DNA from: Bacilli bacterium
GTDB taxonomy: Bacteria; Bacillota_I; Bacilli_A; RF39; UBA660
Length of the DNA: 9,043 nt
Reading direction: 5' to 3'
NCBI GenBank assembly: GCA_024698845.1
Contig: JAILQR010000051.1
Coordinates: 1 to 9,043, forward strand
Shown: piece after piece, positions 6,541 through 9,043 of the stretch
Numbering within the stretch: the first letter of the stretch is position 1
Layout of the letters: the number at the start of each line of letters is the position of its first letter
Notes under the pieces: generated by a model
What the model saw: only the letters and a program-made list of their open reading frames with translations
What the model was told of the DNA's origin: nothing
The model's database searches: none
Made by a program: the position numbers and the translations under genes

Positions 6541-7187
6541 TAATTATCATCTCCATCTTCTTCATCCTTAAAATCAAATACAACATGAATAATTTCGCAT
6601 ACTAGTGCATATACAATCCATAATATCCAAGTTATATGCCAAGCTCCTGTTAAGAAGCTTAATGATAAGTATATTATTAATGTTGATATTGCAGCTATAT
6701 CTTCTATTCTTTTAATTTGTTTGTTTTTCTTTTTCTTTTTAACAACCTCATCATTTTTTACTTTTGGTAAAATTGATAAATTATATATTATGTTAGTAAC
6801 ACCAAGTGTTCCTATAATAAAGAAACCACTAACAATGATAGAGTCTGGAGCATTAAATGAATCCATAACTACAACCCATATTAATGCAAGGACGAATAAG
6901 AACAAACTAACACATATTGTTTTAGCTCTCTTTCTTTTTACATATTCATCATTAATATATGTATCTCCTTTTAAATTGTCTTTTACTTGTTCATCACCTC
7001 TTAATAACATATCAGTTGATATTTCATATAATTCACATAAAGGAATCAACTTATCAACATCTGGAAGTGATTGATCTAGTTCCCATTTAGAAACAGTTTG
7101 TCTTGTAACATTAATCTTTTCAGCTACCTCTTCTTGTGATAGATTTTTATCCTTTCTTAGTTTTGTTAATCTTTGACCTAATGTCAT
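6540..7187 (-). CDS. XRE-family regulator with C-terminal membrane domain
   Basis: This 215-residue protein has a canonical XRE/HTH_3 DNA-binding domain at its N-terminus (~1-62: L-R-K-D-K-N-L-S-Q-E-E-V-A, then V-T-R-Q-T-V-S-K-W-E). Four predicted membrane helices follow (~88-108, 115-138, 162-180 and 183-204), with a very basic loop (150-160) between the second and third and an acidic tail (D-E-E-D-G-D-D-N). It is probably a membrane-tethered transcription factor whose DNA-binding head faces the cytoplasm. AAAGGAG seven bases before the ATG at 7187 fixes the start. It shares one base of its stop codon with the DUF4097-type gene, so the two form an operon; a regulator paired with such a protein is a recurring arrangement in Firmicutes. 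The control region just upstream has repeated TTGGTAG sites, suggesting self-regulation, by inference. Confidence 0.9.
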   Translation of the reverse strand: MTLGQRLTKLRKDKNLSQEEVAEKINVTRQTVSKWELDQSLPDVDKLIPLCELYEISTDMLLRGDEQVKDNLKGDTYINDEYVKRKRAKTICVSLFLFVLALIWVVVMDSFNAPDSIIVSGFFIIGTLGVTNIIYNLSILPKVKNDEVVKKKKKNKQIKRIEDIAAISTLIIYLSLSFLTGAWHITWILWIVYALVCEIIHVVFDFKDEEDGDDN

Positions 7188-7205
7188 ATTTTTTCTCCTT
7201 TCATG

Positions 7206-7244
7206 CTACCAATATACAAAAAAAGTTGGTTGCGCACTACCAAT
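7206..7244 (-). promoter_or_regulatory. Putative promoter/operator of the XRE-DUF4097 operon
   Basis: Two exact copies of ATTGGTAG on the minus strand (7206-7213 and 7237-7244) are 31 bp apart, about three helical turns. The downstream copy overlaps the best -10 candidate, TATATT (7211-7216). No good -35 lies at the standard distance, which fits a regulated promoter. These are candidate binding sites for the operon's own regulator; that link is inferred from position only. Confidence 0.4.
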
Positions 7245-7269
7245 TTTACTTGGAAATTTAGCAACCAAC
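7218..7269 (-). terminator. Long-loop hairpin with T-run after the 165-residue membrane protein gene
   Basis: On the minus strand GTTGGTTGC (7261-7269) pairs perfectly over 9 bp with GCAACCAAC (7225-7233) and is followed directly by seven T residues (7218-7224). The 27-base loop itself contains a small CCAA/TTGG hairpin (7240-7243 with 7250-7253). It begins nine bases after the stop codon of the upstream gene and most likely ends that transcript, though it also sits inside the control region of the next operon. Confidence 0.75.
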
Positions 7270-7278
7270 GTTAACATT

Positions 7279-7776
7279 TTAGTTATTTTCCCCACAATTA
7301 TCGTAGTAAGCGTTTGTAAATTGATAAGATATGTCATCATTCTTTAACGTGTTATGATTTATTTCTACACCATTTAAAACATAACTTCCATTAGTGTACC
7401 ACACTGTTATATTTTTATCTGTATCTATATATGCACTACCACTTTTGGTAGGATCGTTATAAATTCTAGATAACGGAATACAAGTATCAGCATAAACTGG
7501 ATTAGCATTTATGTATGTTATAATTTTATTTTTTAAATCATTAACATTCGTTTGAAAAGTATAATATTGATCATCTAATGTTTCAGTACTTTTCTTTAAT
7601 GGATTTTCTGGATTGATATCTTTTTCTTTAGTTTCTGTAGTTTGTGTTGTTTTGGTTGAAGATGCTTTTTCATCTTTCTTAGATGCATTATTTAATGCTA
7701 GTGCACATATTGAAAGAAAGATATCAATACAAACAACTATAACAATAACTCTAATATTTCTTTTTATCATATCCAT
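7279..7776 (-). CDS. Single-pass membrane-anchored extracytoplasmic protein, unknown function
   Basis: I do not recognise this 165-residue protein. A basic N-terminus (I-K-R-N-I-R) and one hydrophobic helix (~8-28) anchor it. A Ser/Thr/Lys/Glu-rich linker (~31-66) that looks disordered follows. The C-terminal domain (~68-165) has two cysteines (C99 and C161) that could pair outside the cell, and a strand-rich V-W-Y-T-N-G-S-Y-V-L-N-G stretch. A pilin-like or substrate-binding role could be imagined, but nothing in the sequence establishes it. The ATG at 7776 is chosen because AGGAG lies nine bases before it. A TTG at 7785 directly abuts that site and cannot be the start. It has an extended -10 promoter and ends in the long hairpin. 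Confidence 0.8.
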   Translation of the reverse strand: MDMIKRNIRVIVIVVCIDIFLSICALALNNASKKDEKASSTKTTQTTETKEKDINPENPLKKSTETLDDQYYTFQTNVNDLKNKIITYINANPVYADTCIPLSRIYNDPTKSGSAYIDTDKNITVWYTNGSYVLNGVEINHNTLKNDDISYQFTNAYYDNCGENN

Positions 7777-7785
7777 AAATATCAA

Positions 7786-7790
7786 CTCCT
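7786..7790 (-). promoter_or_regulatory. Ribosome binding site fixing the start of the 165-residue protein
   Basis: AGGAG on the minus strand. It is adjacent to an in-frame TTG at 7785 (zero spacing) and nine bases from the ATG at 7776, so the ATG is the workable start. Confidence 0.7.
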
Positions 7791-7803
7791 ATTTATCATA
7801 TAC

Positions 7804-7812
7804 ATTATAACA
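7804..7812 (-). promoter_or_regulatory. Extended -10 promoter of the 165-residue membrane protein gene
   Basis: The minus strand reads TGTTATAAT, a perfect TATAAT with the TGn extension, about 28 bases before the ATG at 7776. The upstream sequence is almost pure A/T and offers no clear -35. It lies between the stop of the broken Cys-rich gene and this gene, and I see no convincing terminator in that gap. Confidence 0.65.
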
Positions 7813-7837
7813 TATATATTTATATATCTTATAAAAT

Positions 7838-8155
7838 TTATTTTATATTTTCACACTTAATGTACTCGTAATTTCCTTTATTGTTTTCATAAATACATTC
7901 ACACATTTCAGTTTTACAGTAGTTAGGACACACTGCTTGTTCACATTTTAATTTTCTAAGTTCATCGGTTCCATTAAATCTTTTTTTTGCTTGCTCTTCT
8001 TGGTAATGTTTTGGTTGTTTCGTTTTATTGTTATTATCAAATAATAATATCAAGCAAGGAGCTAAAATTATATAAAATACAACAGCATATATTAAAGTTC
8101 TTAATGAACCTAATATTCTTCTTTTTTCACTTTAAGTTGCAATTAATATTTTCAT
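7838..8155 (-). pseudogene. Cys-rich single-pass membrane protein gene interrupted by an early TAA
   Basis: From an ATG at 8155 the frame reads M-K-I-L-I-A-T, then TAA at 8132-8134, and then stays open for 97 codons to a TAA at 7838. The downstream part is protein-like: a basic segment (S-E-K-R-R-I-L-G), a hydrophobic helix ending in A-P-C-L-I-L-L-F, a Lys/Gln-rich linker, and a tail with six cysteines (spacing C-x4-C-x3-C-x4-C-x-C-x13-C). GGTGA six bases before the ATG and a good extended -10 promoter show that this start was built for expression. The only in-frame alternative, TTG at 8053, has no ribosome site and would cut off most of the helix. A single substitution (for example AAA, CAA or GAA to TAA) explains it best; an assembly error is possible. 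Translation from a non-standard start after the TAA is the other option. The family is unknown. Confidence 0.6.
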
Positions 8156-8161
8156 TTTACT

Positions 8162-8166
8162 TCACC
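8162..8166 (-). promoter_or_regulatory. Ribosome binding site of the interrupted Cys-rich gene
   Basis: GGTGA on the minus strand, six bases before the ATG at 8155. It matches the GGTGA part of the anti-anti-Shine-Dalgarno sequence. It supports translation starting at that ATG even though the frame stops eight codons later. Confidence 0.55.
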
Positions 8167-8175
8167 GTTATATTA

Positions 8176-8184
8176 ATTATAGCA
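8176..8184 (-). promoter_or_regulatory. Extended -10 promoter of the interrupted Cys-rich gene
   Basis: The minus strand reads TGCTATAAT, a perfect TATAAT with the TGn extension, about 20 bases before the ATG at 8155. Its likely -35 position lies inside the end of the phosphodiesterase gene, with no strong consensus. No terminator separates the two genes, so transcription from the upstream gene may also pass through. Confidence 0.6.
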
Positions 8185-8190
8185 TATGTG

Positions 8191-9043
8191 TTAGAAAATC
8201 TTTTGTACATTCTTTATATAATCAACTATTATATTTGACGTTTTAGATGTCTCTAATAATTCTTTTGTAGATTTAATATCATCTGTAACAATATTATCAA
8301 CACCATAATCAATCATCTTCTCAACACTTGATGAACTATTAATAGTCCATGCGTAGATTTCTTGATTATTTTTATGAACTTTATTAACCAAAGATTTTGA
8401 AATATTTGTTGCTTCAATACTATAACCATCCACGTCACTTAGTTTAGTTATATCACCAATTGCGATACTCATAACATATATAGTTTTTATATTCTTATTA
8501 ATTTTTTTAACATTCTTTAAAGATTTATAATTACCAGATGTAATAACACATTTATTTTCAAAATTATATTCTTCAATAATATCTATTACATTCTTTTCAT
8601 AATGTTTTTCATAACCTGTTGGTTTTAATTCAATATTAAGCTTAATATTATTTTTGGATGCCCACTTAATTACTTCCTCCAATGTTGGAACTTGCTCACC
8701 TTTATATTTACTTGAGAAGAATGAACCAACATCTAATTTGCTAACTTCTTCATATGTCATTTCCCAAACATTTTTATTTACGCTAGCAGTTCTTTTAAAA
8801 TTACTATCATGGCTTACAACAATAACATTATCCTTTGTAGATTGAACATCAAGTTCTACCCATGTAGCTCCAAGTTTTTTTGCACCTTTAAATGCCGACA
8901 TAGTGTTTTCAGGATAATTTTTAGAAGCACCTCTATGAGCCGTTATTTCTATATCTCTAAAATGATTTAATTTTAAATTAAACTTTCCTTTACTAATCCC
9001 ATACGTATAGAAAGTACCTGAAGATATTAATAAAATTATTATT
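8191..9043 (-). CDS. Glycerophosphodiester phosphodiesterase domain protein, 5' end outside the window
   Basis: At least 283 residues are visible and the frame stays open to the window edge. The GDPD catalytic set is complete: the first His in T-A-H-R-G-A-S (~35-40) followed by P-E-N-T, metal ligands in V-E-L-D (Glu ~63, Asp ~65), the second catalytic His in S-H-D (~78), and E-L-K (~138-140). The family's late W-T-I-N and I-V-T-D-D motifs are also present. Such enzymes split glycerophosphodiesters to glycerol-3-phosphate and an alcohol. The ATG at 8901 cannot be the start because it lies after the essential H-R-G motif. Residues before the domain (I-I-I-L-L-I, then Y-G-I-S-K-G-K-F) look like the end of a membrane helix. 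This points to the form with an N-terminal membrane domain, which often processes lipid or teichoic-acid headgroups. That last point is inference. Confidence 0.92.
   Translation of the reverse strand, partial: IIILLISSGTFYTYGISKGKFNLKLNHFRDIEITAHRGASKNYPENTMSAFKGAKKLGATWVELDVQSTKDNVIVVSHDSNFKRTASVNKNVWEMTYEEVSKLDVGSFFSSKYKGEQVPTLEEVIKWASKNNIKLNIELKPTGYEKHYEKNVIDIIEEYNFENKCVITSGNYKSLKNVKKINKNIKTIYVMSIAIGDITKLSDVDGYSIEATNISKSLVNKVHKNNQEIYAWTINSSSSVEKMIDYGVDNIVTDDIKSTKELLETSKTSNIIVDYIKNVQKIF

Noticed and set aside
7218..7269. A T-box or riboswitch in front of the XRE operon.
   Set aside because: No T-box sequence or other conserved riboswitch core is visible, and the hairpin lies mostly upstream of the likely transcription start. 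A terminator for the preceding gene fits better.
7838..8053. A 71-residue gene starting at a TTG at 8053.
   Set aside because: The TTG has no ribosome site and falls near the end of a hydrophobic helix whose coding frame continues upstream to 8134. The true reading begins further upstream, so I describe the locus as an interrupted gene.
8132..8160. A programmed frameshift at the A-run after GTG (8130-8120 region) to produce the Cys-rich protein.
   Set aside because: The GTG frame ends in TAG after six codons, and the A-run is not in register with a canonical X-XXY-YYZ heptamer in that frame. There is no good ribosome site for the GTG. A nonsense mutation is simpler.

Overview
The window is strongly AT-rich. 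Every gene I can support lies on the minus strand. Starts have purine-rich Shine-Dalgarno sites (GGAGG, AAAGGAG, AAAGAGG), promoters look like sigma-A sites with TGn-extended -10 boxes, and terminators are short AT-rich hairpins with T-runs. A Gram-positive-type Tex protein, a lipoprotein signal and many single-pass membrane proteins fit a low-GC Firmicute, possibly an uncultured gut Bacilli/Mollicutes-related lineage. That placement is inference; no rRNA or other marker is present. Genes are read with the standard code: Trp codons I checked are TGG, and all ten visible stops are TAA (8) or TAG (2).

Layout, from the right edge in the direction of transcription: (a) 8191-9043, a glycerophosphodiester phosphodiesterase whose 5' part, probably a membrane domain, lies outside the window. 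(b) 7838-8155, a small Cys-rich single-pass membrane protein gene with a good promoter and ribosome site but an in-frame TAA at codon 8. It looks broken, or is expressed in an unusual way. (c) 7279-7776, an anchored extracytoplasmic protein ending in a hairpin. (d) 6540-7187 and 5767-6540, a two-gene operon with a TAATG stop/start overlap. It encodes a membrane-attached XRE-type regulator and an anchored DUF4097-type beta-repeat protein. (e) 5136-5642, a four-helix membrane protein with a consensus promoter and codon bias typical of high expression. (f) 4331-5050, a lipoprotein. (g) 3381-4247, an anchored extracytoplasmic protein. (h) 1160-3304, tex. (i) 84-1085, a metallophosphoesterase with an N-terminal helix-turn-helix-like region. 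(j) 1-35, the first codons of another gene running off the left edge.

Most genes have their own promoter, so apart from the regulator/DUF4097 pair this is a run of single-gene units. The shared theme is the cell envelope: a lipid-headgroup esterase, a lipoprotein, three anchored extracytoplasmic proteins (plus the broken one) and a membrane-sensing regulator. Tex and the phosphoesterase are the cytoplasmic exceptions. I see no mobile element, CRISPR array, tRNA or rRNA. No stretch longer than about 125 bases lacks a gene. The best candidates for a second look are the broken Cys-rich gene, the regulator/DUF4097 module with its TTGG-rich control region, and the heavily biased small membrane protein.
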